NCBI RefSeq assembly: GCF_034043675.1
Contig: NZ_JAXCLA010000008.1
Span: forward strand, 248,001-312,000
Direction of reading: 5' to 3'
Origin: KK5 sp034043675
Lineage (GTDB): Bacteria > Pseudomonadota > Gammaproteobacteria > Burkholderiales > Burkholderiaceae_C
DNA: 64,000 nucleotides
Below, piece after piece: positions 35,444-44,696 of the stretch. Numbering within the stretch: position 1 is the first letter of the stretch; every line of letters begins with the position of its first letter. The notes beneath the pieces were generated by a model. It was not told the origin of the DNA, ran no database searches, and was given only the letters and a program-made list of their open reading frames with translations. The position numbers and the translations under genes are program-made.

Positions 35444-36007
35444 TCAGGCGCTCCGGGTTTCGAGCAGGTCGATGACCTCTTGGACCGTGCCGGTTTCGCC
35501 CAGGCGCGGAAAGACTTGTCGGATGCTGTAGTCGTGCGCCTCGGGTCGCCCATCGGTCATGGCATCGATGGCCAGCGTGACGTTGAGGCCGTGCTCGTAG
35601 GCCTGGCGGGCGGTCGCCTCCACGCCGGTGCCTGTCGCGATGCCCGTGATGACGACCTGGGTGACGCCGAGCGACTTCAAGCGGCTTTCCAGGTCGGTGC
35701 TGGCGAAGGCACCCCAGGTCTGCTTCGTCACGGCGATGTCGGTGGCTTGGCGGTCAAGTTCGGGAATGAGTTCTATCCAGTCAGGTGTGAAGGCGAGCGC
35801 GCGGCGAGGCTGCTCGGTGCGGCCGGGTGCACCGCCGGCGACGTTGACCAGGACGACAGGCAGACCCCTCTTGCGGAACGCATCGAGCAGCGCACGCGTT
35901 CGGCCGATCACGTTTTCGACCGGGTGAGCAAGAGGGAGGGCAACGATGCCCTTTTGCAGATCGACAACGATGAGAGCAGTTCTCGGGTCGAGGGTGGTGA
36001 GCGGCAT
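35444..36007 (-). CDS. Isochorismatase-like hydrolase lacking the catalytic cysteine
   Basis: A 187-residue protein of the isochorismatase/nicotinamidase fold: catalytic Asp in VVDLQKGIV, Lys in AVTKQTWGAF, and the cis-peptide region. At the position of the usual catalytic Cys it has Gly (VITGIATGTGVEATARQA, where cysteine hydrolases read NVCVxxT). True isochorismatases lack this Cys as well, so the enzyme could cleave a vinyl ether, or it could be a non-hydrolytic member. It follows the MarR gene and precedes the frameshifted membrane gene on the same strand. Confidence 0.85.
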   Translation of the reverse strand: MPLTTLDPRTALIVVDLQKGIVALPLAHPVENVIGRTRALLDAFRKRGLPVVLVNVAGGAPGRTEQPRRALAFTPDWIELIPELDRQATDIAVTKQTWGAFASTDLESRLKSLGVTQVVITGIATGTGVEATARQAYEHGLNVTLAIDAMTDGRPEAHDYSIRQVFPRLGETGTVQEVIDLLETRSA

Positions 36008-36036
36008 GTTCGTGATGGGTGTGGCGGACGGGGAAA

Positions 36037-36486
36037 TCAGAACTCGGCAAGGCGTTGCAACAGCGGGATCGTGGCGGCGAGCTCTTTTTGCTCCTGCGGC
36101 GTCAATTGCGCCTGCAGTGCCCGAAACAGCCAGTCCTCCTTGGCGGCGCGCTGGGTCTTCAGCGCCTCGCGGAAGTCCTCGGTCAGTGCGATCAGGGTCT
36201 TCCGCCCGTCACCGGGGTCGGGCTCGCCGCGGATCGCGCCCTGCGCCTCAAGTGCAGCAACGGTGATGCGCATCGATTGAGGCTTCACGCTCTCGGCCCG
36301 CGCCAACGCTGAAACGGTCGCCGGCCCGTCACGTTCCAAGCGCAGCAGGACCGACTTCTGGGAGGAACTGAAATCCCCGGAGGCCGAGTGCTCCCGTACG
36401 CGCCGTATCAGCTTGCCGACGCTGATTCGCAATTCGCCGGCAAGGGCATGCAGGTCTGGATTGGGGGCAGTTGTTTGTCCTGGCAT
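36037..36486 (-). CDS. MarR family transcriptional regulator
   Basis: A 149-residue winged-helix repressor. The DNA-binding core reads SSSQKSVLLRLERDGPATVS, ALARAESVKPQSMRITVAAL and the wing ALEAQGAIRGEPDPGDGRKT. The ATG at 36486 is chosen over the longer open frame because it gives a normal family length and lies just downstream of the palindromic operator at 36504-36535. It is the first gene of a unit with the isochorismatase-like protein and exporter, so it probably controls its own operon and responds to a small phenolic or antibiotic-like ligand. Confidence 0.92.
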   Translation of the reverse strand: MPGQTTAPNPDLHALAGELRISVGKLIRRVREHSASGDFSSSQKSVLLRLERDGPATVSALARAESVKPQSMRITVAALEAQGAIRGEPDPGDGRKTLIALTEDFREALKTQRAAKEDWLFRALQAQLTPQEQKELAATIPLLQRLAEF

Positions 36487-36503
36487 GGATAGACCATAAC
36501 ATA

Positions 36504-36535
36504 TATACAGTTTAACTGCACAGTTAAACTGTATA
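36504..36535. promoter_or_regulatory. Palindrome, likely MarR operator
   Basis: A 15-base arm TATACAGTTTAACTG and its exact complement CAGTTAAACTGTATA flank a CA spacer, so 30 of 32 bases are paired. It lies 17 bases upstream of the MarR start codon, in the promoter region of the unit on the minus strand. Placement and symmetry are typical for a MarR autoregulation site. It is AT-rich in a GC-rich region, which supports a promoter function. Confidence 0.8.
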
Positions 36536-36716
36536 AATGGCGGAATTTCCAACAAGCTACATTCACGCGTCTGCCCAGGTCTCGAGTCCAGACCTCTATC
36601 AAAACGCCCTGGTGTATCGCTTCGCTTGAGCGGCGGACAACTGTCGGACAAAGCCGACGCGCGGAGCCGATGCGGGCAGTCAACTCCATGGCGAGGCAGA
36701 TGCCAAATCCCAGCCA

Positions 36717-37260
36717 TGAAGCCGCTGATCGTCGCGCCGTCCATCCTCGCCGCCGACCTCGGCCAACGGGGTAAAGAAGTGTGCGACGTCGACCGCGCCG
36801 ACGCCGACTGGATGCATGTCGACATCCACGAACGGCCGCTTCGTGCCCACCATCAGTTTCAGCCCCGCTGCGGTCCAGGCGGTCCAGCGATTCACCGCGA
36901 AGCCGCTCAGCGTGCACCTGATGATCGTGTAGCCCGAGCGCTGGATTGAGGACTTCCGCCGCGCCGTCGCCGACCATCTGCTTGTGCGAGCCGAGCCCGC
37001 GCCAACGATCCACCTGCACCGCGTGCTCAGCCGCACCCGTGAACTGGGCCCGGGCAGCGCGATGGTGCTGCCCAAGATCCGCGCGCTGCGGCGCATGTGC
37101 GACGAGCACGCTGGCCCCGTGGATCGAGGTCGATAGCGGCCAGGACGTCAGCACCGCCAGGCATGCCGTGCAGGCCGGGGCCAACGCTCTGGTGGGTGTG
37201 CTCGGCGCTGTTCGGCCAGCCTGAGTACGCCAGAGCGATCGCCAGGCTGCGAGAGTACGC
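36717..37260 (+). pseudogene. rpe: Broken ribulose-phosphate 3-epimerase gene
   Basis: The 5' part reads MKPLIVAPSILAADLGQRG, DWMHVDI, the family start. A one-base insertion follows near 36826-36832 (after the codons for HVDI), so the next part is read in another frame (FVPTISFSPAAVQAVQRFTA, LSVHLMIV), and there a TAG replaces a Glu codon at 36930-36932. Further on, a stretch of about 75 codons with catalytic residues is missing between RTRELG and VLPKIRALRRMCDE, and the last part (WIEVDSGQDVSTARHAVQAG) is again shifted. Several independent defects show that the gene is dead. Confidence 0.9.
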
Positions 37261-37398
37261 AAGAAAGGCCCGAAACGTCGCTTCGTCAAGCATTGTTTCC
37301 CGTCAGCGGGCGCCTACAGCGCGACGAGCCCCCTTCCGATTCGGCCCCTCGAAGCGCGGGGCTGAAATGGACGATCGAACAAGGCATGGAGCGACGGT

Positions 37399-37767
37399 AT
37401 GCAACCAGCGATGATCGGCCTCGGCCTCGGCCTCGGCCTGGGCCGCACGGGCGCAAGCATGGTGCGGCGGCTGATCCACCAGGGCCATGAACGCGCGGTC
37501 CACGACCGGCGGCCCACGACGGTCGAGGCGATGCGCAAGGACGGCGCGGTCGGGGCCGTGTCGCTGCCCGACTTGGCGGCGAAGACGAGCCAGCCGCGGG
37601 CGATCGGGCTGACGTTGCCGCCCCCCGTGCCGACTCCCGTGCTGAGCGGCGCGCTGTATGCGCGATTCAGCTCGCGCGGCGAGGAGGACATCGCCAACCA
37701 GCTGCTGTCGGCGATGCGCCATGAGTTCTGTGGGCATGTCGAAACCAACGTCGAAGGCAAGACATGA
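37399..37767 (+). pseudogene. gnd: 6-phosphogluconate dehydrogenase with a large in-frame deletion
   Basis: Residues 1-75 match the NADP-binding start of 6-phosphogluconate dehydrogenase (AMIGLG, GASMVRRLI, DRRP) and the last 45 match its C-terminus (PVLSGALYARFSSRGEEDIA, LLSAMRHEFCGH). About 200 central residues, including the substrate-binding and catalytic parts, are missing, and the frame stays open. The first glycine loop carries a repeat GLGLGLGLGRTGAS built from copies of a CGGCCT-like hexamer, which lengthens the nucleotide-binding loop. The short product is unlikely to work. The stop overlaps the zwf start (ATGA at 37764). Confidence 0.85.
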
Positions 37768-39188
37768 CCCCCGCCGCTCCTCCATCGTCGTCTGACGCCC
37801 TGGTCGTCTTCGGCTTCACCGGCGACCTCGCGCACAAGAAGATCCTGCCTGCCCTGTACGCGATGGTGAAGAAAGGCACGCTGGCCGTGCCGGTCATCGG
37901 CGTGGCCTCGCGTCCGCTCGACATCGCGGCCCTGCACGCCCGCGTGCGGAACAGCCTCGAACAGCAGGCCGGTGGCATCGATGACGCCGCCGCGTTGGAC
38001 AAGCTGCTCTCCCTGCTCAGCTACGTCAGCGGCAAGTACGAGGACGCCGCCACCTTCGATCGGCTGAAGGCCGCGCTCAGTGGCGCGAGCCGGCCAGCGC
38101 ACTACCTCGCCATCCCGCCGGACCTGTTCGAGAAGGTGATCCAGGGTCTCGGCGCCGCCGGGATGGCGAGCGACGCGCGGCTGATCGTGGAGAAGCCCTT
38201 CGGCCGCGACCGAGCCTCGGCCGCCGAACTGGATGCCGTGGCTCACAGCGCCTTTCCTGAGGCGTCGATCTTCCGGATCGACCACTACCTCGGCAAGGAG
38301 GCGATCATGAACCTGCTGTATTTCCGCTTCGCCAACGCCTTCCTCGAACCGATCTGGAACCGCGACCACATCGCCAGCGTGCAGGTGACGCTGGCCGAAG
38401 ACTTCGGCATCGGCGATCGCGGTGGCTTCTACGAGAGCGCGGGCGCGCTGCGCGACGTGGTCGAGAACCACCTGTTCCAGATCGTCGCGCTGCTGGCGAT
38501 GGAGCCGCCGGTGCACCGCGAGTTCGAGGCCGTGCAGGCGGCCAAGGCCGGGGTATTCCAGGCGATGCGGCCGCTGGCGCGCGAGGACCTCGTGCGCGGC
38601 CAGTACGAGGGCTACCGGCAGGAGAAGGACGTCGCTGACAACTCCGACGTCGAGACCTTCTGCGCCGTTCGCATCTTCATCGACTCCTGGCGCTGGGCCG
38701 GCGTGCCCTTCTACCTGCGCGCGGGCAAGCAGCTGCCCGTCTCCGCCGGCGAGGTGCTGGTGCGGCTGAAGCCGCCGCCGCAACAACTGTTCGACGACGC
38801 GTCGTCGCAGCCGAATCACCTGCGCTTCCGCCTGCAACCGGCACCAGCCATCGCGCTGGCGGCGCGGGTGAAGCGGCCCGGCAAGGGCTATGTCGGTGAG
38901 CAGCGCGAGCTTCTCGCCTGCGAGGACACCCGCGGCGAGGAGGCGCCCTACGAACGTCTGCTCGGTGACGCGATGTCCGGCGACCGCGCGCTGTTCACCC
39001 GTCAGGACGCGGTGGACGCCGCCTGGGCCGTCGTTGACCCCGTCCTGGACGACCACGCGCCCTGCCTGCCCTATGCCCCGGGCAGCTGGGGGCCGGTGGC
39101 AGCCGACACGCTGGTCGTCGAGGCCGGCGGCTGGCATGACCCCGATCCCTCGCCGCCGCCGGCCCCTTGCGAGACCCGATCGGCGTGA
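37764..39188 (+). CDS. zwf: Glucose-6-phosphate 1-dehydrogenase
   Basis: A 474-residue NADP-dependent enzyme that feeds glucose 6-phosphate into the oxidative pentose phosphate branch. The dinucleotide motif is GFTGDLAHKKILPAL, the substrate/catalytic part is RIDHYLGKEAIMNLLYFRFA (catalytic His in DHYLGKE) and EKPFGRD is present. The start overlaps the gnd stop by four bases (ATGA), so translation is coupled to the wreck upstream. Length is close to the family. Confidence 0.95.
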   Translation: MTPAAPPSSSDALVVFGFTGDLAHKKILPALYAMVKKGTLAVPVIGVASRPLDIAALHARVRNSLEQQAGGIDDAAALDKLLSLLSYVSGKYEDAATFDRLKAALSGASRPAHYLAIPPDLFEKVIQGLGAAGMASDARLIVEKPFGRDRASAAELDAVAHSAFPEASIFRIDHYLGKEAIMNLLYFRFANAFLEPIWNRDHIASVQVTLAEDFGIGDRGGFYESAGALRDVVENHLFQIVALLAMEPPVHREFEAVQAAKAGVFQAMRPLAREDLVRGQYEGYRQEKDVADNSDVETFCAVRIFIDSWRWAGVPFYLRAGKQLPVSAGEVLVRLKPPPQQLFDDASSQPNHLRFRLQPAPAIALAARVKRPGKGYVGEQRELLACEDTRGEEAPYERLLGDAMSGDRALFTRQDAVDAAWAVVDPVLDDHAPCLPYAPGSWGPVAADTLVVEAGGWHDPDPSPPPAPCETRSA

Positions 39189-39287
39189 GCGCCCCACTCG
39201 TCTTCCTGATCGGCCCGCCGCCGACTTCAGCGTTGGCTGCATCGCCGATCTGCTCGATATCGATTTCTCCCGCCTGGAGGTCCGACC

Positions 39288-40415
39288 ATGACGAAGAAGA
39301 ACGCCAACACACAGGCACTGCACGCGCTGGGCCAGAGCCTGTGGGTGGACAACATCACGCGGCAGATGCTCGACGACGGCACGCTGCAGCGTTATATCGA
39401 CGAGCTCGCCATCACCGGCCTGACGTCGAACCCGACGATCTTCGAGCACGCCATCGGCAAGAGCACCGCCTATGACGCGCAGATCGCCGAGCTGAGCCGC
39501 GCTGGCAAGTCGGGCGAAGCGCTGTTCTTCGAGCTGGCGATCACCGACCTGCGGCGCGCGGCCGACCTGTTCAAGCCCATCCACGCGGCCACAGAAGGCG
39601 TGGACGGCTGGGCCTCGCTGGAAGCCTCGCCGCTGCTGGTGGACGATGCCGAGGGCACCATCGCCGCCGCCGCCCAGCTGCACCGGGCGGCGGCGCGTGA
39701 CAACATCTACATCAAGATCCCCGGCACGGCCGCGGGCGTGAAAGCGATCGAGGCCTCCATCTTCGCCGGCGTGCCGGTCAACGTGACGCTGCTGTTCTCG
39801 CGCGAGCAGTATCTGGCCGCGGCCGAGGCCTATCTTCGCGGCATCGAGCGGCGCATCGCCGCAGGGCTCGATCCGAAGGTGGAATCGGTCGCGTCGCTGT
39901 TCGTCAGCCGCTGGGACGTGGCGGTGAAGGACAAGCTGCCCAAGGACCGGGCTAAGGAGAAAGGCAACCGCCTCGGCATCGCCATCGCTCAGCGCTGCTA
40001 CCGCGCCTACCGCGAACTGCTGGCCGCGCCGCGCTGGCAGAAGCTCGCCGCCGCTGGCGCGCATCCGCAGCGCCTGCTCTGGGCCAGCACCGGCACCAAG
40101 GACCCGGACGCGCCGGACACGCTCTACGTGCAGGCGCTGGCCGCGCCCGACACCGTCGACACGTTGCCCGACAAGACGCTGGAGGCCTTCGCCGACCACG
40201 GCAGCGTCGGCGCCGTGATGGCGCCGGACGGCGGCGACGCGGAGGCGGTGATCGCCGAGCACGGCGCGCTGGGCATCGACGACACGGCGCTCGCTGCGCA
40301 GTTGCAGCAGGAAGGCGGCGACTCGTTCAAGAAGTCCTGGGAGGCCTTGCTGAAAGGCATCGCCGACAAGGCAGAGCGGGCTGGCAACGCTGCGAGCAAG
40401 GCCGGTCTGGCATGA
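39288..40415 (+). CDS. tal: Transaldolase
   Basis: A 375-residue transaldolase of the non-oxidative pentose phosphate branch. The Schiff-base Lys lies in NIYIKIPGTAAG, with GLTSNPTIFEHAI near the start and VNVTLLFSREQYLAAAEAYL in the barrel. The length fits class-3-type transaldolases (TalB/TalA are near 320). It follows zwf after 99 bases and overlaps the pgi start by four bases. Confidence 0.95.
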   Translation: MTKKNANTQALHALGQSLWVDNITRQMLDDGTLQRYIDELAITGLTSNPTIFEHAIGKSTAYDAQIAELSRAGKSGEALFFELAITDLRRAADLFKPIHAATEGVDGWASLEASPLLVDDAEGTIAAAAQLHRAAARDNIYIKIPGTAAGVKAIEASIFAGVPVNVTLLFSREQYLAAAEAYLRGIERRIAAGLDPKVESVASLFVSRWDVAVKDKLPKDRAKEKGNRLGIAIAQRCYRAYRELLAAPRWQKLAAAGAHPQRLLWASTGTKDPDAPDTLYVQALAAPDTVDTLPDKTLEAFADHGSVGAVMAPDGGDAEAVIAEHGALGIDDTALAAQLQQEGGDSFKKSWEALLKGIADKAERAGNAASKAGLA

Positions 40416-42061
40416 GCGCCGGCCCGACGCCCCTCGCGCAGAGCCCGATGTGGCAGGCGCTGGCCGCACACCACCGCGAGATCGGCTCGCGCCATCTGCG
40501 TCAGCTCTTCGCGGACGATTCCTCGCGCGGCGAGCGCTTCGCGGCTGAGGCAGCGGGGATCTACCTCGACTACTCGAAGCAGCGCATCACCGACGAGACG
40601 CTGCGCCTGCTGCTCGCGCTGGCCGTCGAGTGCGGGCTGCCCGAGCGCATCGAGGCGATGTTCCGCGGCGAGGTGATCAACACGACCGAGCGGCGCGCGG
40701 CCCTGCATGTAGCGCTGCGACGGCCCCAGGGCATGGCCCTGGTCGTCGACGGGACGAACGTTGTCGCCGAGGTCCACGCCGTGCTCGATGCGATGACCCG
40801 CTTCGCCGAGACCGTTCGCAACGGCGACTGGCGCGGCCACACCGGCCGACGCATCCGCAACATCGTCAACATCGGCATTGGCGGTTCGGACCTGGGCCCG
40901 GTGATGGCCTACGAGGCGCTACGGCACTACAGCGAGCGCGCGCTGACGCTGCGCTTCGTCTCCAACGTCGACGGCACCGACCTCGTCGAGGCCACGCGCG
41001 ACCTGGACGCCGCCGAGACTCTGTTCATCGTCTGCTCCAAGACTTTCACGACGCAGGAGACGCTCGTGAACGCGCATGCGGCGCGTGACTGGTGCTTGAG
41101 TCACCTGGAGGACGAGGCGGCGGTGGCGAAGCATTTCGTCGCGGTGTCGACGAACGCCGAGGGCGTGAAGCAGTTCGGCATCGCGCCCGGGAGCATGTTC
41201 GGCTTCTGGGACTGGGTGGGCGGGCGCTACTCGATGGATTCGGCGATCGGCCTGTCCACGCTGATCGCCGTCGGCCCGGAGCACTTCCGCGCGCTGCTCA
41301 GCGGCTTCCACGAGATGGACGAGCATTTCCGCAGCGCACCGCTAACGAGCAACCTCCCGGTGCTGATGGGGCTGCTGGCCCTCTGGAACAACAATTTCCT
41401 CGGCGCCGCCACGCAGGCCGTACTGCCCTACGAGCAGTACCTGAAGCGGCTGCCGGCCTACCTGCAGCAGCTGACGATGGAGAGTAACGGCAAACATGTG
41501 CGCGAGGACGGGCAGCCCGTCGGCGTGGACACCTCGCCGGTGGTCTGGGGCGAGCCCGGCACGAACGGCCAGCACTCGTTCTACCAGTTGATCCACCAGG
41601 GCACGCGCATCGTGCCCTGTGACTTCATCGGCTTCGCAAAGGCGCTGAATCCGCTCGGCGATCAGCATGACCTGCTCATGGCCAACCTGTTCGCGCAGAC
41701 CGAGGCGCTGGCCTTCGGCCGGACGGCCGATGAGGTGAAGGCCGACGGCGACAGCGCGCCCAAGCTGGTCCCGCACCGCGTCTTCGAAGGCAACCGTCCG
41801 ACCAGCACGCTGTTGGTCGAGCGGCTAACGCCCGCCACGCTCGGCGCGCTGGTCGCCCTGTACGAGCACAGCGTGTTTACGCAGGGCACGGTCTGGGGCA
41901 TCGACTCCTTCGACCAATGGGGCGTCGAGCTGGGTAAGTCGCTGGCGAAGCGGACCGCGGCCGAGCTGACCGGTGGCAACGAACCCGCGCTGGCGCACGA
42001 CAGCTCGACCAACGCGCTGATCCGGCGCTACCGCAGGTTGCGCACGCAGACGGAGACCTGA
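40412..42061 (+). CDS. pgi: Glucose-6-phosphate isomerase
   Basis: A 549-residue enzyme converting glucose 6-phosphate to fructose 6-phosphate. The phosphate-binding GIGGSDLGPVMAYEAL, the FVSNVDGTD, the SKTFTTQETL and the active-site ESNGKHV motifs are intact, with the C-terminal catalytic Lys in GTVWGIDSFDQWGVELGKSL. The start overlaps the tal stop by four bases (ATGA), so both belong to one message. Confidence 0.96.
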   Translation: MSAGPTPLAQSPMWQALAAHHREIGSRHLRQLFADDSSRGERFAAEAAGIYLDYSKQRITDETLRLLLALAVECGLPERIEAMFRGEVINTTERRAALHVALRRPQGMALVVDGTNVVAEVHAVLDAMTRFAETVRNGDWRGHTGRRIRNIVNIGIGGSDLGPVMAYEALRHYSERALTLRFVSNVDGTDLVEATRDLDAAETLFIVCSKTFTTQETLVNAHAARDWCLSHLEDEAAVAKHFVAVSTNAEGVKQFGIAPGSMFGFWDWVGGRYSMDSAIGLSTLIAVGPEHFRALLSGFHEMDEHFRSAPLTSNLPVLMGLLALWNNNFLGAATQAVLPYEQYLKRLPAYLQQLTMESNGKHVREDGQPVGVDTSPVVWGEPGTNGQHSFYQLIHQGTRIVPCDFIGFAKALNPLGDQHDLLMANLFAQTEALAFGRTADEVKADGDSAPKLVPHRVFEGNRPTSTLLVERLTPATLGALVALYEHSVFTQGTVWGIDSFDQWGVELGKSLAKRTAAELTGGNEPALAHDSSTNALIRRYRRLRTQTET

Positions 42062-42081
42062 GATGCACGCACCCATTCTGA

Positions 42082-42222
42082 GCATGGCGCGACCTGATCG
42101 GCCAGGCCGCCAACGTCGCCGCCGCCCAGCAAGCATTGCTCCACCGCGCCGAATGCAACCGCGCCGCTCGCCGCAGTGACTATGACGAAGTCGGCGACGA
42201 CGCCGCTATCGACCGAACCTGA
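42082..42222 (+). other. Coding-like fragment without a start codon
   Basis: Between pgi and tkt an open stretch of about 46 codons, bounded by stops, reads DLIGQAANVAAAQQALLHRA, then RSDYDEVGDDAAIDRT. Its composition is coding-like, but no start exists in frame and no family is recognised. It is probably the tail of a lost gene of this cluster. Confidence 0.4.
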
Positions 42223-42233
42223 AAGCTTCTCAC

Positions 42234-44288
42234 ATGCCCTCCTCCGATCTCGATCAGCAATGCGTCGACACGCTGCGCTTCCTGTCCGTCGACATGGTGC
42301 AGCAGGCCGACAGCGGCCACCCCGGGCTGCCGCTGGGCGCCGCGCCGATGGCCTATGTGCTGTGGACCCGCTTCCTGAAACACCGTCCGGACGATCCGTC
42401 ATGGGCCGACCGGGATCGCTTCGTGCTGTCGGCCGGCCATGGCTCGGCCCTGCTCTACAGCCTGCTGCACCTGACCGGCTATGACCTGCCGCTGGGCGAC
42501 ATCCAGCGCTTCCGCCAGTGGGGCAGCAAGGCGCCGGGCCACCCCGAGCGCGGGCACACGCCGGGCGTGGAAGTGACAACGGGCCCGCTGGGCCAGGGCT
42601 TCGCCAACGCGGTGGGCATGGCCGTCGGCGAAGCGCAGCTGGCGGCCCGCTACAACCGCGAGGGGCATACGGTCGTGGACCACCGCACCTGGGTCATCGC
42701 CAGCGATGGCGACCTGATGGAAGGCGTCGCGGCCGAGGCCGCCTCGCTGGCCGGGCACCTGAAGCTCGGCAAGCTGATCTGCCTGTACGACAACAACGCG
42801 GTGACGCTGTCCGCCGGCACTGACATGAGCTTCTCGGAAGATCGCGCCAAACGCTTCGAGGCCTATGGCTGGCAGACGATCAACGTGGACAACGGCAACG
42901 ACCTCGACGCCATCGACGCCGCGTTGGCCGCCGCACGCGACGAGACCGGCCGGCCCACGCTGATCCTGGTGCGCACGCACCTCGGCTTCGGCTCGCCGCT
43001 GCAGGACAGCTTCAAGGCCCACGGCTCGCCGCTGGGTGCCGACAACGTGAAGAAGACGAAGGCCGCGCTGGGCTGGCCCGCCGAGCCCCCCTTCCTGATC
43101 CCCGAGGCGGCGCTGGCGCACTTCCGCGAGGCGCTGCAACGCGGCCAGGAAGCGCAGGCCGCATGGAACGCGAGCATCGACGCTTACACCCAGGCGCAAC
43201 CCCAACTCGCGCGCGAACTGGCTCAGCGGCTGCGTGGCGAGCTGCCGGCCGGTTGGGACGCCGACATCCCGATTTTCCCCGCCGACGCCAAGGGCATGGC
43301 CACGCGTGTGGCCGGCGGCAAGGTGATGAATGCCATCGCCGCCCACCTGCCCGCGCTGACAGGCGGCTCTGCCGATCTCGATCCCTCCACGCATACCGCA
43401 CTGAAGGGGCTGGGAGACTTCAACCCGGTGTCGCCCCCCGGCGGCAAGGACTGCGAAGGCTCGGACGCCGGCGGCTGGAGCTACGCCGGCCGCAATGTGC
43501 ACTTCGGCGTGCGCGAGCACGCGATGGGGGCCATCGTCAACGGCATGGCCGCGCACGGCGGCTTCATCGCCTACGGCTCCACCTTCCTGATCTTCTCCGA
43601 CTACATGCGCCCGCCGATCCGCCTGGCTGCGCTGTCGGGACTGCACGTGGTACACGTCTTCACACACGATAGCCTGGCCCTCGGCGAGGACGGCCCCACG
43701 CACCAGCCGGTCGAACAGCTCGCCAGCCTGCGCGCGTTGCCCGAGGTCACCCTGTTGCGCCCGGCCGATGCCAACGAGACGGCGGTCGCCTGGCGGATCG
43801 CCGTCGAGACACGCGACCGCCCGGTGCTGCTGGCGCTCACGCGGCAGGACGTGGCCACGCTGGACCGCGGCCGCTACGCGAGTGCCGAGGGCGTGCGTCG
43901 CGGCGCGTATTTGCTCTGCGACACGGACCCGGCCTCACCACCGGCGCTGATCCTGATCGCCAGTGGCTCGGAGGTTGGCCTGATCACAGCCGCGGCCGAG
44001 AAGCTCGCCGCCGAGGGCATCGCCGTGCGCTGCGTCTCCATGCCGAGCTGGGACCTGTTCGAGGCACAGCCCCAGGCCTACCGGGACGAAGTGCTGCCGC
44101 CTGCAGTCACCGCGCGTCTGGCTGTCGAGCTGGGCGTGCGCCAGGGCTGGGATCGCTACGTCGGGCCGGACGGAGACATGCTGGGGATCGAACGCTTCGG
44201 CGCGTCGGCGCCAGCGGGCGAACTGCTGGCGCGCTACGGGTTCACGGTCGAAGCAGTCGTCGATCGTGCGAAGCGGCTGCTTGGGTAG
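42234..44288 (+). CDS. tkt: Transketolase
   Basis: A 684-residue thiamine-diphosphate enzyme linking the pentose phosphate pathway and glycolysis. The SGHPGLPLGAAPMA start, GDGDLMEGV-type ThDP site (ASDGDLMEGVAAEAASLAGH), REHAMG of the pyrimidine domain and the HDSLALGEDGPTHQPVEQL segment are present; the length matches the family (about 660-690). It is the last gene of the cluster. The start ATG has only a weak ribosome site. Confidence 0.96.
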   Translation: MPSSDLDQQCVDTLRFLSVDMVQQADSGHPGLPLGAAPMAYVLWTRFLKHRPDDPSWADRDRFVLSAGHGSALLYSLLHLTGYDLPLGDIQRFRQWGSKAPGHPERGHTPGVEVTTGPLGQGFANAVGMAVGEAQLAARYNREGHTVVDHRTWVIASDGDLMEGVAAEAASLAGHLKLGKLICLYDNNAVTLSAGTDMSFSEDRAKRFEAYGWQTINVDNGNDLDAIDAALAAARDETGRPTLILVRTHLGFGSPLQDSFKAHGSPLGADNVKKTKAALGWPAEPPFLIPEAALAHFREALQRGQEAQAAWNASIDAYTQAQPQLARELAQRLRGELPAGWDADIPIFPADAKGMATRVAGGKVMNAIAAHLPALTGGSADLDPSTHTALKGLGDFNPVSPPGGKDCEGSDAGGWSYAGRNVHFGVREHAMGAIVNGMAAHGGFIAYGSTFLIFSDYMRPPIRLAALSGLHVVHVFTHDSLALGEDGPTHQPVEQLASLRALPEVTLLRPADANETAVAWRIAVETRDRPVLLALTRQDVATLDRGRYASAEGVRRGAYLLCDTDPASPPALILIASGSEVGLITAAAEKLAAEGIAVRCVSMPSWDLFEAQPQAYRDEVLPPAVTARLAVELGVRQGWDRYVGPDGDMLGIERFGASAPAGELLARYGFTVEAVVDRAKRLLG

Positions 44289-44696
44289 TGCAGAAAGATA
44301 AGGACCTGTTCTCGGCCCGGTCGCAAGGATTGCCTTCGACCCATGCGGGCGCTCCTGGAGGGCTGTCTAGAGTCGCTCGGCCTTCCTGCTCCTGTACCGT
44401 GCGCGGGCTTGAGAGACGAGAGATGCACCGCTGATGTTGGTTCGATCGACAACAAGCGGCCAGCAGCTGACTCCGGCGAGCGTCAGGTTTGGGTCGGTCG
44501 ACCATGCCTGCATCTTCGACTGCGACGCCCTCGGCACGGCAGATCAAGGCTGACCGAAGTCATTCGAAGCCGGCGGCCTGAGCGGCCGCGGCGATCAGCA
44601 CAAGACATCCGACGATTCTTGGCAGACGGCCAGTGCACCTCGGACATCTGGCACTCGACAGTTGGAGGTCGCGATCTCGCTTGAGCCTGCCTTATC
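44289..44696. other. Gap of 408 bases upstream of the TIR-STAND gene
   Basis: No convincing gene is seen on either strand. The right end presumably carries the promoter for the TIR-NB-ARC-WD40 gene; nothing specific can be pointed to. No terminator-like hairpin with a T-run follows tkt. Confidence 0.4.

Noticed and set aside
37314..40469. 1051-codon minus-strand frame
   Set aside because: Although very long, it mirrors zwf and tal; high GC removes stops from the opposite strand.
42399..43703. 434-codon minus-strand frame opposite tkt
   Set aside because: Shadow of transketolase with no recognisable motif.
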